Below, piece after piece: positions 29,299-38,584 of a stretch of DNA of 64,000 nt. Origin of the DNA: Butyrivibrio sp. (GTDB taxonomy: Bacteria > Bacillota > Clostridia > Lachnospirales > Lachnospiraceae); the NCBI GenBank assembly GCA_022486625.1, contig JAKVKH010000001.1, forward strand, positions 124,001 to 188,000, read 5' to 3'. The notes under the pieces were generated by a model that made no database searches, had not been told where the DNA came from, and saw only the letters and a list, made by a program, of their open reading frames with translations. The translations under genes and the position numbers were made by a program. How positions within the stretch are numbered: the first letter of the stretch is position 1; each line of letters begins with the position of its first letter.

Positions 29299-29403
29299 TT
29301 TCGTACCTGTAACAAGCTGTGAAAAAAAGTTCATATTTGTGTGAAAGTTTTTCTTTGAACTGAAGAAAACTTTTTCATATTAGCACATCTTTTTACTCTG
29401 CCA

Positions 29404-29439
29404 TATAATTTTATAGTAATCATATCAATATACTATGAA
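29404..29439 (+). promoter_or_regulatory. Promoter -10 and dyad operator before the PLP sulfur enzymes
   Basis: A -10 box TATAAT (29404-29409) has no good -35. Nine bases after it is an imperfect dyad, ATCATA (29419-29424), nine bases, then TATGAA (29434-29439). The same arrangement occurs before the nifB-like gene at 31843-31880. A further half-site, TCATAT, lies upstream at 29374-29379. I infer a shared regulator; no S-box, T-box or other riboswitch fold was recognised in the 158 bp between the intron and the start. Confidence 0.55.
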
Positions 29440-29456
29440 AATATGGAGGACAGGAA

Positions 29457-30605
29457 ATGAGTTACGGATTTACATCAAAATGTCTGTACGGAGATGATAC
29501 GGATGATGAAGGAGGCTGTGACTGTTCGGGCGCAGTTGTATTCCCGGTTTATCAGTCGGCAACGTTTACACATCCGGAGCTGGGCAGAAGTACCGGTTAT
29601 GATTATTCAAGAGCACAGAATCCTACGAGAGATCATCTGGAGAAGATTGTTTCCACACTTGAAGACGGAGCAGGCGCTATCGCAATGGCAAGCGGAATGG
29701 CAGCAATATCTGCAGTAATGGAATTATTTCATGCAGGAGACCATATCATAACCGATATTGATCTTTATGGAGGAAGTATACGTCTGTTTGATGAGATTGG
29801 AGTGAAGAACGGACTTACCTTTTCTCACATTGACTGTTCACAGGATGATGCGGAGGCTTATATGACAGAGCAGACAAAAGCTGTCTATATTGAGTCCCCT
29901 ACGAATCCGATGATGCATATTGTGGATATAAGAAAAATGGCGGAAATTGCACATCGGCATAATCTGCTTTTGATTGTGGATAATACGTTTCTGTCCCCGT
30001 ATTTTCAAAAACCTCTTTTGCTTGGTGCAGATCTGGTTATCCATAGTGCAACCAAATACCTGGCAGGTCATAATGATACACTGGCAGGAATTGTTGTAGC
30101 GTCAACAAAGGAACTGAATGATAAACTGCATATGATTGCAATGACAACAGGAGGAATACTGTCTCCATTTGACAGCTTTCTTGTTACGAGGGGAATTCAG
30201 ACGCTGCCGATCAGAATGGAAAAAGCGCAGGAGAATGCCAGGGCATTGGTAAAGTGGTTGGAAAACTGCAAAAGCGTGACCAGAGTTTTTTATCCCGGAA
30301 GAAAGGAAAGCAAAGGATATGAGATAACGGTAAGACAGACCAGTGGCTTTGGGGCAATGATTTCCTTTGAAGTCGACAGAAAGGAAAGAGTATCGGAAAT
30401 TCTTAACAAAGTAAGATTGATCCATTTCGCTGAGAGTCTTGGCGGAGTTGAAACACTGATCACTTATCCGATCAGACAGACGCACGCATCTGTACCACAG
30501 GAAATTTTGGACAGGACAGGGCTTACAGATCGAATCCTGCGACTTTCCGTCGGAATTGAGGATATTCAGGATCTGTTGAATGAATTTGAAAGGATCTTTG
30601 CATAA
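29457..30605 (+). CDS. Cys/Met metabolism PLP enzyme (cystathionine gamma-synthase/lyase family)
   Basis: The 382-residue protein belongs to the MetB/MetC/MetY/Mgl fold. The PLP lysine is Lys200 in SATKYLAGH, the phosphate-binding YSRAQNPT lies at 50-57, and VDNTFLSP at 174-181 supplies the cofactor-ring Asp. The N-terminus has an unusual acidic insert followed by Cys21 and Cys23 (DDTDDEGGCDCSG). Sequence alone does not separate synthase, beta/gamma-lyase or thiol-assimilating sulfhydrylase activity. It abuts a MalY-type lyase and shares a putative operator with the nitrogenase-like operon, pointing to organosulfur use. Confidence 0.88.
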   Translation: MSYGFTSKCLYGDDTDDEGGCDCSGAVVFPVYQSATFTHPELGRSTGYDYSRAQNPTRDHLEKIVSTLEDGAGAIAMASGMAAISAVMELFHAGDHIITDIDLYGGSIRLFDEIGVKNGLTFSHIDCSQDDAEAYMTEQTKAVYIESPTNPMMHIVDIRKMAEIAHRHNLLLIVDNTFLSPYFQKPLLLGADLVIHSATKYLAGHNDTLAGIVVASTKELNDKLHMIAMTTGGILSPFDSFLVTRGIQTLPIRMEKAQENARALVKWLENCKSVTRVFYPGRKESKGYEITVRQTSGFGAMISFEVDRKERVSEILNKVRLIHFAESLGGVETLITYPIRQTHASVPQEILDRTGLTDRILRLSVGIEDIQDLLNEFERIFA

Positions 30606-31784
30606 ATGGAAGAAAAAAATCTTGATTTTGACAGGCCGGTTAATCGAAAAAATACGGAAAGTCTGAAGTATGACTTTGCGGTCAGAAGGGGAAGACCTGA
30701 GAATGTACTTCCCTTATGGGTTGCAGATATGGATTTCCAGACATCAAGCTGTGTACAGGAAGAGTTGGTCAGAAGAGTACAGCATGGAATCTATGGTTAT
30801 ACGGAGACCGATGATGATTACTTTCGGGCGGTTGCCGGTTGGATGCAGCGCCGACATGACTGGAAAGTTCAGGAAAAGTGGCTGGTAAAAACCCCGGGAG
30901 TGGTCTTTGCTCTTGCGGCATGTATACGTGCATATACCAGTGAAGGAGATTCAGTTCTGATTCAGCAACCGGTATACTATCCGTTTTCGGAAGTGATTCA
31001 TGATAATGACAGAAGAGTGATCAGCAGCGATTTGCTTCAGGATGCAGATGGCAGATATCACATGAATCTTGAAGATTTTGAGCAAAAGATTGTGGCGGAA
31101 AACGTAAAACTGTTTATTCTTTGCAGTCCGCACAATCCGGTGGGAAGAGTCTGGACGAAGACAGAACTGCAAAGGATGGGTGAAATCTGTATCAGGCATC
31201 AGGTAATCGTAGTATCTGACGAAATACATGAAGATTTTATTTTCGGGAAAAACAGGCATCAGGTATTTGCAGCACTGGGACAGAAGTTTGCAGACAATTG
31301 CATTATCTGTACCTCTCCGGGCAAAACATTTAATCTGGCAGGTCTGCAGATTTCCAATATATTTATTCCCAATGATGAATTAAGGAAAAGCTTTGAACAT
31401 CAGGTGGCAGCAGCCGGATACAGTCAGGCTAATCTGATGGGGATTGCAGCATGTGAAGCAGCATATCTTTACGGAGACAGATGGTATGATGCCCTGATGA
31501 AGTATCTGTGGGATAATATTGAATTCCTGATGCAGTATATCAGACAGGAAATTCCGGAGGTCAAAGTGGTATGTCCGGAAGGAACATATCTGGTGTGGCT
31601 TGATTTTCGCAAGCTTGGACTTTCAGAACAGCAGAGAGAAGAACTTTTGCTGAAAAAGGCAGAACTCTGGCTCGACAGCGGGGCTGTCTTCGGGAAAAGC
31701 GGAGAAGGGTTTGAACGGATCAATATTGCCTGTCGGCGTGACACACTTAAAAAGGCACTTGAGAAACTGAAGAAAGCGTTATAA
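30606..31784 (+). CDS. MalY/PatB-type C-S lyase (PLP, aminotransferase fold I)
   Basis: This 392-residue PLP enzyme resembles MalY/PatB cystathionine beta-lyases, which split C-S bonds in cystathionine or cysteine conjugates to give a thiol, pyruvate and ammonia. The family N-terminus (RKNTESLKYD, then LPLWVADMDF) is present, as are SPHNPVGRVW, DEIHEDF and the PLP lysine Lys240 in TSPGKTFNLAG. The ATG follows the previous stop with no gap, so the two are translationally coupled. The preferred substrate is unknown. Some relatives act instead as regulators, but all catalytic residues are kept here. Confidence 0.9.
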   Translation: MEEKNLDFDRPVNRKNTESLKYDFAVRRGRPENVLPLWVADMDFQTSSCVQEELVRRVQHGIYGYTETDDDYFRAVAGWMQRRHDWKVQEKWLVKTPGVVFALAACIRAYTSEGDSVLIQQPVYYPFSEVIHDNDRRVISSDLLQDADGRYHMNLEDFEQKIVAENVKLFILCSPHNPVGRVWTKTELQRMGEICIRHQVIVVSDEIHEDFIFGKNRHQVFAALGQKFADNCIICTSPGKTFNLAGLQISNIFIPNDELRKSFEHQVAAAGYSQANLMGIAACEAAYLYGDRWYDALMKYLWDNIEFLMQYIRQEIPEVKVVCPEGTYLVWLDFRKLGLSEQQREELLLKKAELWLDSGAVFGKSGEGFERINIACRRDTLKKALEKLKKAL

Positions 31785-31795
31785 ATAAAAATTTG

Positions 31796-31830
31796 AAGTG
31801 ATTTAAAGTTATTCGTATTATCACCTTTTT
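31796..31830 (+). terminator. Weak candidate terminator after the C-S lyase gene
   Basis: GTGAT and ATCAC pair over a long loop and are followed by six T residues at about 31825-31830. The stem is only five base pairs, so it may be leaky and allow some readthrough into the nifB-like gene. Confidence 0.35.
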
Positions 31831-31842
31831 TATGATATGTAA

Positions 31843-31880
31843 TATAATATCGAATATAAATCATACCAAAACGATATGAT
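31843..31880 (+). promoter_or_regulatory. Promoter -10 and dyad operator before the nitrogenase-like operon
   Basis: TATAAT at 31843-31848 is followed after 11 bases by a perfect dyad: ATCATA (31860-31865), nine bases, TATGAT (31875-31880). Another TATGAT half-site lies upstream at 31831-31836. No convincing -35 is visible, as in the partner site at 29404-29439. The matching half-sites, the identical N9 spacing and the similar distance to the -10 argue for one transcription factor acting on both units. Confidence 0.6.
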
Positions 31881-31909
31881 AAATATGAAAGAAGAAAGGA
31901 GAAAAAAAG

Positions 31910-32791
31910 ATGTTGCAGACCTCTGAAAATTATATGGCGTTACGGGAATCGCATCCATGTTTTGGTGGTTATCGGAATAATAAAGGTCGTATTCATCTTC
32001 CGGTCAGTCCGACATGTAATATTGCATGCAGATTCTGCAGAAGATGTGAGAATTTGTTTGAAAACAGGCCAGGAGTAACAGGAAAAGTAGTTGCACCGCA
32101 GGAAGCGCTTGCAATTCTTGATAAGGCACTTGTGATCTGCCCTGAAATCACGGTTGCAGGGATTGCGGGGCCGGGAGATACACTTGCGTCAGATGATGCA
32201 CTGGAAACATTCAGATTGATTGGAAAAAAGTATCCAGGATTACTTAAGTGTATGAGTACCAATGGCCTGCTTCTTGATGAAAAAGCAGATGAGATACTGG
32301 AAGCAGGTCTGAGTACACTGACGGTTACTGTGAATGCCGTAAAACCTGCAATAGAGGCCAGACTTAATGATTACATTATTTATCATGGGAAAAAATACGA
32401 GGGAGAAGAGGCAGCAGAGATTCTGATTGCAAATCAGCTGAAAGGGATCAGGAAGATGGCAGGACATGGGATGGTCATAAAGATCAATACAGTACTTGTT
32501 CCTGAAATCAATGCTGATCATATTGAACAGATTGCAAAAGAGGTGTCTGAAGCAGGAGCTTCGATCTACAACATCATTCCTTTGATACCGCAGGGAAAGC
32601 TATCCGGTTGTGCTGCACCGTCCTGTATAGAAATTGAGGCAGCAAGGAAAAAAGCAGAGAAATATATTGATGTTTTCAGACATTGTCAGCATTGCAGAGC
32701 GGATGCTGCAGGACTTTTGGGCGGGAAGGATATTTCAGACAAATTATACAGCGTTCCGTTTGGGGTACCTGAAACGTTTTCACATGGCTGA
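31910..32791 (+). CDS. NifB-like radical SAM cofactor synthase
   Basis: In nitrogenase systems NifB builds the carbide-containing NifB-co from two [4Fe-4S] clusters and SAM. This 293-residue protein has the radical SAM motif Cys36-x3-Cys40-x2-Cys43 preceded by GRIHLPVSPTCN, the N-terminal HPC (Cys17), an ENRPGVTG segment, and the C-terminal CQHCRADAAGLLG (Cys259, Cys262). These additional positions are conserved in true NifB for extra cluster ligands. There is no fused C-terminal NifX domain; instead two free NifX-like proteins are encoded in the operon. It is the first gene of the unit and has a strong AAAGGAG SD. Function in cofactor synthesis is a confident family inference. Confidence 0.88.
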   Translation: MLQTSENYMALRESHPCFGGYRNNKGRIHLPVSPTCNIACRFCRRCENLFENRPGVTGKVVAPQEALAILDKALVICPEITVAGIAGPGDTLASDDALETFRLIGKKYPGLLKCMSTNGLLLDEKADEILEAGLSTLTVTVNAVKPAIEARLNDYIIYHGKKYEGEEAAEILIANQLKGIRKMAGHGMVIKINTVLVPEINADHIEQIAKEVSEAGASIYNIIPLIPQGKLSGCAAPSCIEIEAARKKAEKYIDVFRHCQHCRADAAGLLGGKDISDKLYSVPFGVPETFSHG

Positions 32792-33667
<876 letters not shown>

Positions 33668-33679
33668 AGAGGCGAAAGT

Positions 33680-34078
33680 ATGGCGTACAAAATTGCATTT
33701 GCATCATCCGATGGCAAGGAAATTGATGAAACTTTTGGAATGGCACAAGATTTTTATGTAATGGAAATAGAGAACGGAATAATGGTAAAAAAATGGCATC
33801 GTCAGCTGAAAAAGAAGCCGGAACAAAATGAACAGATAGCAGAAAGCTGTGGTGAAACAAAAACATCCTGCCGGCATCGGAATGATAAAAAATATGAACT
33901 GATAGAAGATTGCAGATGTGTGTTTTGCACGAAGGCAGGAGTACCTGCCCAAAGGCATCTTCAGATGAAAGCCATTTCTGTTTTTGAGATTGAGGAACAA
34001 ACGATTGCATATGCACTTGCAAAGGTGATTCCGTATTTTGATCGTATGGATCACCACATGAATCTGAGAAACATGTAG
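33680..34078 (+). CDS. NifX/NafY-family Fe-Mo cofactor carrier-like protein, copy 1
   Basis: This 132-residue protein has the dinitrogenase iron-molybdenum cofactor fold: an opening KIAFASSDGKEIDETFGMA, then a Cys/His-rich middle (Cys57, Cys64, His66) and EDCRCVFC (Cys78, Cys80, Cys83). In nitrogenase systems such proteins bind or shuttle NifB-co and later cofactor forms. It lies between the nifH- and nifD-like genes. It is only distantly similar to the second copy at 40099, which keeps the same Asp-Gly-x-x-x-D-x-x-F-G opening and DC turn. Cofactor carriage is inferred. Confidence 0.75.
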   Translation: MAYKIAFASSDGKEIDETFGMAQDFYVMEIENGIMVKKWHRQLKKKPEQNEQIAESCGETKTSCRHRNDKKYELIEDCRCVFCTKAGVPAQRHLQMKAISVFEIEEQTIAYALAKVIPYFDRMDHHMNLRNM

Positions 34079-34106
34079 TACCGGAAATATGAGGAGATAA
34101 TTGAAA

Positions 34107-35564
34107 ATGGGATTGCAGCAGTCAGAAGTACCGGTCAGAGAAAACCGGTTAAAATCAATCATATACTATAGCGGAAATGCAGCGGCATTGACAGATCCGC
34201 AAAAGGCAGACAGCTTTGTGCATAAAGAGAGAAGTTACAGTCAGTGTTCAGACTGTGCGCAGATGTGTGCAGGAACAATTACCTATTTTGTAAGGAATGC
34301 CGCGGTAGTAGTACATTCGCCAATGGGATGCTTCGCAAATACGCCGGTTAATGATACACAGTTCAGAAATGCTTCATTGGAGAGGGGACAGGATCCGGAC
34401 CGGGTACATGTGTTATGCAGCAATATCAGTGAAAATGATACGGTATATGGCGGAATCAGAAAACTTCAGAAGGCAGTGCAGGAATGTTATGACAGATTCA
34501 GGCCGGAAGCAATTTTTGTGCATTCTTCCTGTGCAGCGGGAATTGTGGGAGATGATATTGAAGATACTGCGGCAGATATGGAAAAGAAACTTGGCGTGCC
34601 GGTTGTACCGGTATACTGTGAAGGATTTAAATCGAAGATATGGTCTTCAGGATTTGATGCGGCATATCATGGGATTCTCCGGAAAATTGTGAAACCTGCA
34701 GAGCATCGTCAGAAAGATCTTGTAAATATTTTTAATTTTCTGGGCAGTGACACATTTACACCGCTTCTTGGCAAAATCGGATTACGTCCTAATTATCTTG
34801 TTCCACTTGCATCTGTTGAAACGATCTCACATATGTCAGAAGCTGCCTGCAGTTCGCAGATCTGTGAAACGCTTGGTACATATGTAACAAAGGAACTGGA
34901 AGACAATTATGGCGTGCCTAAAGTGAAGACACCTGCGCCGTTTGGAATTGAGTGGACAGATAACTGGCTGCGTGAAATTGCAGGATATACAGGTAAGGAG
35001 AATATCGTTGAAGAGGTGATCAGGACAGAACATGAAAGAATACGCCCTCAGCTGGAAGAATTAAGGACTGTCCTGAAAGGAAAAAAGGTATATATATTCG
35101 CAGGGGATTCTTATGCGCATAATGTTGGAAGCATTGTCAGGGATCTTGGAATGGAACTGGTAGGAATGACAACACTGCATCATGATATGCATTCAGATTC
35201 ATCAGAGACCGGTAAAGATACACTGGCCGAACTGGTAAAACTATACGGAGATATAGAACATTATACGGTCTGCAATAAGCAACCATATCAGGTAAAGAAA
35301 ATTATTGAGGAACTAAGACCGGATGTCATGATCGTAAGACATATGAATATGACGATACTTGGAGGAAAACTTGGGATTCCCAGTCTGCTGGAAGGAGAAA
35401 CGAATATCAGCGCAGGATATGATGGCGTGATTACAACAGGGAAGAGAATCCGTAATCTTATGGAAACACGGGGAATTCTGAAAACACTGAAAGAATATAA
35501 TCAGTTTCCATATTCAAAGTGGTGGACGGATCAGGAAGATCCTTTTTACTTTGAAAAAAAATAA
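34107..35564 (+). CDS. NifD-like catalytic alpha subunit (nitrogenase-like reductase)
   Basis: From ATG 34107 (GAGGAG ten bases upstream; a TTG at 34101 is the alternative) the protein has 485 residues. The three P-cluster-type cysteines are Cys50 or Cys54 (SDCAQMCAG), Cys75 (HSPMGC) and Cys142 (HSSCAAGIVGDD), with spacings close to NifD. A candidate for the FeMo-cofactor ligand Cys275 of NifD is Cys253 in SSQICETLGTYV, before ELEDNYGVP. In the region of NifD His442, the sequence PSLLEGETNISAGYDG has no histidine. This argues against a standard N2-reducing site. It most resembles the D subunits of nitrogenase-like reductases. The substrate is unknown. Confidence 0.85.
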   Translation: MGLQQSEVPVRENRLKSIIYYSGNAAALTDPQKADSFVHKERSYSQCSDCAQMCAGTITYFVRNAAVVVHSPMGCFANTPVNDTQFRNASLERGQDPDRVHVLCSNISENDTVYGGIRKLQKAVQECYDRFRPEAIFVHSSCAAGIVGDDIEDTAADMEKKLGVPVVPVYCEGFKSKIWSSGFDAAYHGILRKIVKPAEHRQKDLVNIFNFLGSDTFTPLLGKIGLRPNYLVPLASVETISHMSEAACSSQICETLGTYVTKELEDNYGVPKVKTPAPFGIEWTDNWLREIAGYTGKENIVEEVIRTEHERIRPQLEELRTVLKGKKVYIFAGDSYAHNVGSIVRDLGMELVGMTTLHHDMHSDSSETGKDTLAELVKLYGDIEHYTVCNKQPYQVKKIIEELRPDVMIVRHMNMTILGGKLGIPSLLEGETNISAGYDGVITTGKRIRNLMETRGILKTLKEYNQFPYSKWWTDQEDPFYFEKK

Positions 35565-35579
35565 GACCAGGAGGAAGTC

Positions 35580-36947
35580 ATGGCAAATACGTTGGTAGAA
35601 CAGGCAAAATTTACGTGTGCATTGGGAAGCATTCAGACGGTACTGGCAATCCCGAAAGGAATTCCGATTGTTCATGCAGGACCGGGATGTGCGGCAAGAC
35701 AGTTTGCGTTTGCCGGAAATGCGGCAGGATATCAGGGAGAAGGGTATGCAGGGGGCGGACAGATTTCCTGTACGAATTCTACACAGACAGAAGTGATTTT
35801 TGGGGGTGAAAAGAAACTTCGTGCAAATGTAGATGGTGCGTTGAAAATATTGAATGGAGATATATATGTAATTCAGAGCGGCTGTACAGCCGGTATTATA
35901 GGAGATGATATACAGCAGGTTGCAGCAGACTACAGAGATGAAGGCTATCCGGTGGTCGCTGTAGATACAGCAGGTTTCAAGGGAAATAATTATCTTGGAC
36001 ATGAACTGGTAGTGAATGCAATTATTGATCAGTATGTGGCTGGAAAAGGAAAAAAGAAGATCAGAAAAGGACTCGTAAATGTTTTTTCCTCGGTGCCTTA
36101 TCAGGATGCATACTGGAGAGGAGATCTTGAAGAAATAAAGCGTGAATTGCAGGGAATAGGTCTGAATGCAAATATTCTGTACGGACCGGAAAGCGCAGGA
36201 ATAAGTGAGTGGGATGATATTCCGAATGCACAGTTTAATCTGGTAATCGGGCCATGGGTGGGGGTGTCATCAGCGAAGAAGCTGGAACAGAAATTTCAGA
36301 CCCCGTTTCTGCATTATCCGATATTCCCTGTCGGTTTGAAGGAGACTGGAAGATTTTTGCGTGAAATCGGAGCATTTGCGCAGGTTGAATCGCAGAGAGT
36401 GGAGAATTTCATTCACAGGGAAGAGCGAAAGTTTAAAGAATATTTTGTCTCTTTTGGAGACCTTGTGAGTGATCTTGGGCCGTACCTTCCCTATCAGCTC
36501 TATACGGTTGCAGACAGCAATTATGGTATAGGAACCAGCAAGTTTCTGATCGAAGAATTAGGATTCACACCGGAAAAATTTTATGCAATCGAATCACCCG
36601 GTTCCAGAAATGAGGCATTTATATCAGAACTTCTGACGCAGATAGATTCCAGATATGAAGGAAACATTTCATTTCAGTATGACAATCGTGTGATTCAGGA
36701 TGAAATCAGAGATGAACTGAAAAAAACAAAAGTGAGATCTGTAATTCTGGGAAGCAGCTGGGATAAGAAACTTGCAACTGAGAATAATGACAGTATTCTC
36801 ATCAGACTCAGCCTGCCAATCACAGATAAGGTAATTATCAACAAAAGTTATTTTGGATATCGTGGTGGACTGACACTTATGGAAGATATTTACAGCAGCC
36901 TTTTTGATGAGGGAATGATAACGAATACAACGCATGCAGATCATTGA
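35580..36947 (+). CDS. NifK-like beta subunit (nitrogenase-like reductase)
   Basis: The 455-residue protein has only four cysteines. Three fit the P-cluster set: Cys13 (FTCALGS), Cys37 (HAGPGCAAR) and Cys102 (QSGCTAGIIGDD), with spacings of 24 and 65 against 25 and 58 in NifK. The fourth, Cys64, lies in QISCTNSTQTEVIFGG. The N-terminus is short compared with NifK, lacking the long arm of molybdenum NifK. It starts 15 bp after the D subunit with a strong AGGAGG. Together with the D-like protein it should form a D2K2 heterotetramer served by the NifH-like reductase. Confidence 0.87.
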   Translation: MANTLVEQAKFTCALGSIQTVLAIPKGIPIVHAGPGCAARQFAFAGNAAGYQGEGYAGGGQISCTNSTQTEVIFGGEKKLRANVDGALKILNGDIYVIQSGCTAGIIGDDIQQVAADYRDEGYPVVAVDTAGFKGNNYLGHELVVNAIIDQYVAGKGKKKIRKGLVNVFSSVPYQDAYWRGDLEEIKRELQGIGLNANILYGPESAGISEWDDIPNAQFNLVIGPWVGVSSAKKLEQKFQTPFLHYPIFPVGLKETGRFLREIGAFAQVESQRVENFIHREERKFKEYFVSFGDLVSDLGPYLPYQLYTVADSNYGIGTSKFLIEELGFTPEKFYAIESPGSRNEAFISELLTQIDSRYEGNISFQYDNRVIQDEIRDELKKTKVRSVILGSSWDKKLATENNDSILIRLSLPITDKVIINKSYFGYRGGLTLMEDIYSSLFDEGMITNTTHADH

Positions 36948-36970
36948 CGGAAGAAAGAGAGGAGAAGATT

Positions 36971-37828
36971 ATGAAAAAGAGAGGACTCAGATTATTATTG
37001 CTGGCTACATCGGTATTTATATTTTCAGGATGTGGAACCGTACAAAAAAAACAGGCAGGGACTGCATCATCAGGCAGTGTGAAAACCATACAGGTTGGAT
37101 ATGTTGAAAATTCCTATCCATTGGATTATGAAGATGAAAAAGGCAATCTGACAGGTTATGAAATTGAAGTTCTGAAACTGATAGATGAAAAATTGCCTGA
37201 TTATCAGTTTGAATATTCATCCGGTGCGCAGGATGCACTTTTTGCCGGACTCGGTACAGGCAAATATGACCTTGTGGTAACCAATTCTTTTTATACAAAA
37301 GAGCGTGCCGAAAATTATATTCTGCCTAAGAATCCGCTGGGAGCTTCATTGGTAGGGATGGTATTACCAAAGTCAGAGACAGATATAAAGTCATTTTCAG
37401 ATGCAGCCAAAGCAGGTTTGAAACTTGCGCCGATTCTGGCAGGAGATGGACTTTATTATGTAATTGATCAGTATAATCAGGAGAATCAGTCAAATCAGAT
37501 AAAACTTGAAGCAACAGACAGCGGGGATTCCTTTATGAGCTCAATCAGCTGGGTAGCGGAAGGAAGATATGATTTTGCAATCTGGCCCAAAAACTACTGG
37601 GAGAAAATAGTTGCTGCGAAGGATGGCTCGTTACATCAGTATGCGAATCAGGTGCAGTTCATAGAATGTAAATCAGTACATACATATCCGGTGATTGCAA
37701 AAGGAGAAGATGCGTTTGCGGCAGAGGTGGACACTGCACTGGGGGAAATTTATCAGTCAGGAGAAATGCAGGAGCTTTCGAAGAAATTTTATGGATATGA
37801 TGCATTTGCATATGACAGTGATAACTGA
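36971..37828 (+). CDS. Amino-acid-type ABC transporter solute-binding lipoprotein
   Basis: This is a family 3 (polar amino acid) solute-binding protein of 285 residues from ATG 36971, which has GAGAGGAG upstream; an ATG at 36944 overlaps the nifK-like gene. The lipobox is IFSGCGT with Cys near residue 20. Mature-protein features are YPLDYEDEKGNLTGYEIEVLK-like and KYDLVVTNSFYTKERAENY. The ligand pocket lacks the clear amino-carboxylate Arg pattern I would expect, so the ligand could be an unusual amino-acid-like or sulfur compound. Its place inside the nitrogenase-like operon suggests that it imports that enzyme's substrate. Confidence 0.87.
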   Translation: MKKRGLRLLLLATSVFIFSGCGTVQKKQAGTASSGSVKTIQVGYVENSYPLDYEDEKGNLTGYEIEVLKLIDEKLPDYQFEYSSGAQDALFAGLGTGKYDLVVTNSFYTKERAENYILPKNPLGASLVGMVLPKSETDIKSFSDAAKAGLKLAPILAGDGLYYVIDQYNQENQSNQIKLEATDSGDSFMSSISWVAEGRYDFAIWPKNYWEKIVAAKDGSLHQYANQVQFIECKSVHTYPVIAKGEDAFAAEVDTALGEIYQSGEMQELSKKFYGYDAFAYDSDN

Positions 37829-37852
37829 CGGGATTCTGAAGAGGACGAAGCA

Positions 37853-38584
37853 TTGAGAACTTTTCATTGGGATATATTTTTGAAGTTTTATATTGAAATA
37901 CTGCCATATTTAAGTGTGACCTTTTCATATGTGTTTTTTTCATTACTGTTTGGTTTTGGAATCGGGATAGGAATTACAGTCATGAAATTTTCAGGAAAAA
38001 GGATTTTATCTGCACTTGCGAGTATATATATTTCGGTGATGCGCTGTGTACCATCAGTTGTCTTGCTTTTTCTTATCTATTATGGACTTCCTATGATGAT
38101 GAAGGGTGAGTTTGGAATTTCAATGGATCACATTGGTACGATTGTTTATGTGATCATCACATTTTCACTTTTTCTGGGTGCTTCAACGTCTGAAATCATG
38201 CGTGCTGGATATCTTGCAGTCGGGAAGGGACAAAGAGAAGCTGGATATATGGTAGGACTTTCCGGGTGGCAGACGTTTTACAGAATTATTTTTCCACAGG
38301 CGGTGCGGGCATGTATCCCCAACATAGGAAATATCATCATATATATGATCAAAGAAGGAGCGCTGGCATATACGATCGGACTGCAGGATGTTCTGGGCAG
38401 AGGATATCAGCTGAACAGTCTGAAAGGAAATGCATACAGTGCAGAAACCTATGTGGCACTTGCACTGATATATTGGCCATGTACGATAATACTGGAAAAA
38501 GTCTTTGCATATATTGAAAAGAAAGTTTCACTCGCAGACATGATTGCAGGACAAAAGACGGAAGTCTCAATGGAGGAAATTTAA
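37853..38584 (+). CDS. Amino-acid-type ABC transporter permease 1
   Basis: This HisM/GlnP-type membrane subunit of 243 residues starts at TTG 37853 with GAGGACGA upstream. It has about five hydrophobic helices, a RCVPSVVLLFLIYYGLP-like segment and the EAA loop in GQREAGYMVGLSGWQTF. It ends with a one-base overlap with permease 2, so the two channel subunits are made together. Confidence 0.88.
   Translation: MRTFHWDIFLKFYIEILPYLSVTFSYVFFSLLFGFGIGIGITVMKFSGKRILSALASIYISVMRCVPSVVLLFLIYYGLPMMMKGEFGISMDHIGTIVYVIITFSLFLGASTSEIMRAGYLAVGKGQREAGYMVGLSGWQTFYRIIFPQAVRACIPNIGNIIIYMIKEGALAYTIGLQDVLGRGYQLNSLKGNAYSAETYVALALIYWPCTIILEKVFAYIEKKVSLADMIAGQKTEVSMEEI

Noticed and set aside
29299..29456. SAM riboswitch or T-box before the sulfur-enzyme genes
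   Set aside because: The segment is AT-rich and too short, and none of the conserved S-box or T-box sequence elements was recognised.
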